From Streptococcus suis (GTDB lineage: Bacteria > Bacillota > Bacilli > Lactobacillales > Streptococcaceae): a stretch of 64,000 nt of DNA. The notes under the pieces were generated by a model, which saw only the letters and a program-made list of their open reading frames with translations, was not told where the DNA came from and ran no database searches. Made by a program: the position numbers and the translations under genes. The DNA is taken from the NCBI RefSeq assembly GCF_024509555.1, contig NZ_JAMWEL010000010.1, positions 1 through 64,000 on the forward strand. The letters are read 5' to 3'. Position 1 is the first letter of the stretch. The number at the start of each line of letters is the position of its first letter. Below, in pieces: positions 63,281 to 64,000 of the stretch.

Positions 63281-63298
63281 TAGGACGGTTGCCCGTCC
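63281..63298. other. Hairpin between pdhB and pdhC
   Basis: GGACGG pairs with CCGTCC in a short loop 12 bp after pdhB. Either an attenuator or an mRNA processing/stability stem; no good T run on the minus strand. Confidence 0.35.
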
Positions 63299-63309
63299 TT
63301 TCATGATTC

Positions 63310-64000
63310 TTAACCCTTGTTTACTTGCTTATAAATTGCCGCTTTGATTTTCTCTACGTTTGGCAATACTGCGTTTTCAAGAATGTTTGCGTAAGGAACT
63401 GGTACATCGTCTGAAGCGATACGGATGATTGGTGCATCCAAGTAGTCAAAGGCTTCGCTTTCTGTGATGATTGACGCGATTTCACCGATGAAACCACCTG
63501 TTTTGTAAGCATCGTTAACCAAGATAACCTTACCAGTTTTCTTAACAGATTCGATGATCAATTCTTTATCCAATGGGATAAGGGTACGTGGGTCAACCAC
63601 TTCTACGCTGATGCCTTCAGCAGCTACTTCTTCAGCCGCTTTCAAGGCACGTTCCAACATACGACCATATGAAATGATGGTTACATCTGTACCTTCACGT
63701 TTGATTTCGCCTTTACCAAGTGGAATGTAGAAATCTGGGTCCAAGTTAACTTCTTCTTTTTTACCGTAAAGTGCTTTTGGCTCCAAGAAGATAACTGGGT
63801 TGTTGTCAAGGATAGATGATTTCAAAAGACCTTTTGCATCGTTAGCTGTACCTGGTGCAACCACCTTGATACCTGGAATGTGGGTCAACCAAGCTTCGAG
63901 AGATTGTGAGTGCTGTGCCGCTGAACCAATACCTGAACCCGATGCCACACGGAAGGTTACAGGTGTTTTCAAGCCACCACCAAACATGTAGTTTGTTTTC
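63310..64000 (-). CDS. pdhB: Pyruvate dehydrogenase E1 beta subunit, C-terminal part (cut by window end)
   Basis: The last 230 residues of the E1 beta chain: FGGGLKTPVTFRV, AQHSQSLEAWLTHIPGIKVV and LEPKALYG, then the C-terminal transketolase-like domain (TIISYGRMLERALKAAEE, VEVVDPRTLIPLD). Binds TPP with the alpha subunit. Its 5' end is outside the window. First gene visible of the pdhB-C-D run. Confidence 0.93.
   Translation of the reverse strand, partial: KTNYMFGGGLKTPVTFRVASGSGIGSAAQHSQSLEAWLTHIPGIKVVAPGTANDAKGLLKSSILDNNPVIFLEPKALYGKKEEVNLDPDFYIPLGKGEIKREGTDVTIISYGRMLERALKAAEEVAAEGISVEVVDPRTLIPLDKELIIESVKKTGKVILVNDAYKTGGFIGEIASIITESEAFDYLDAPIIRIASDDVPVPYANILENAVLPNVEKIKAAIYKQVNKG

Overview
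The window looks like a low-GC Firmicutes chromosome, most likely Streptococcus suis or a close relative. The flanking genes (liaFSR, stk/stp, rsmB, fmt, priA, rpoZ, gmk, rny, luxS, pdhBCD with a lipoyl-bearing E3, and a Cof/cyclophilin fusion) are a streptococcal set. The species is inferred from protein resemblance only; no database was searched.

Positions 128-40346 are a complete-looking temperate siphophage. It is bounded by a 17-bp direct repeat (attL 128-144, attR 40330-40346) with TCCCCGAC repeats just inside each end. Left of attL is the end of an IS3-family element; right of attR is cysK. Nearly all phage genes are on the minus strand, so they read from the right. The lysogeny module is integrase, two candidate small RNAs, a CI repressor and operators. 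Then come Cro and small early genes, and the replication/recombination block: SMC-like ATPase, Sak4-like ATPase, DUF669 protein, SF2 helicase, primase-helicase, an iteron-rich candidate origin and RusA. These are followed by a prohibitin, ArpU, a tRNA-like RNA, terminase, portal, a MuF protein with a possible effector tail, capsid, connectors, tail and lysis genes. The last gene is a small PBECR-like nuclease with its own promoter, followed by a structured RNA and a terminator.

Accessory or odd phage features include: a deoxyribosyltransferase-like plus-strand gene flanked by repeated sequence; two HNH endonucleases; a GNAT-like domain that can be joined to the MuF head protein only by a -1 shift; and several short plus-strand RNA candidates with extended -10 promoters. 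Three phage coding regions carry single-base phase changes (MuF, an early protein at 29789-30524, and a small plus-strand gene at 35687-35897). This may be prophage decay, assembly error or, for MuF, recoding.

The right flank (40406-64000) is chromosomal. cysK ends inside a miniature inverted-repeat element. A long minus-strand array encodes an S1-domain protein, the Cof/cyclophilin fusion, the LiaFSR envelope-stress system, the PASTA kinase/phosphatase pair, rsmB, fmt, priA, rpoZ, gmk and rny. luxS and a membrane protein are on the plus strand. A HAD phosphatase and the 3' part of the pyruvate dehydrogenase operon, cut by the window end inside pdhB, are on the minus strand.
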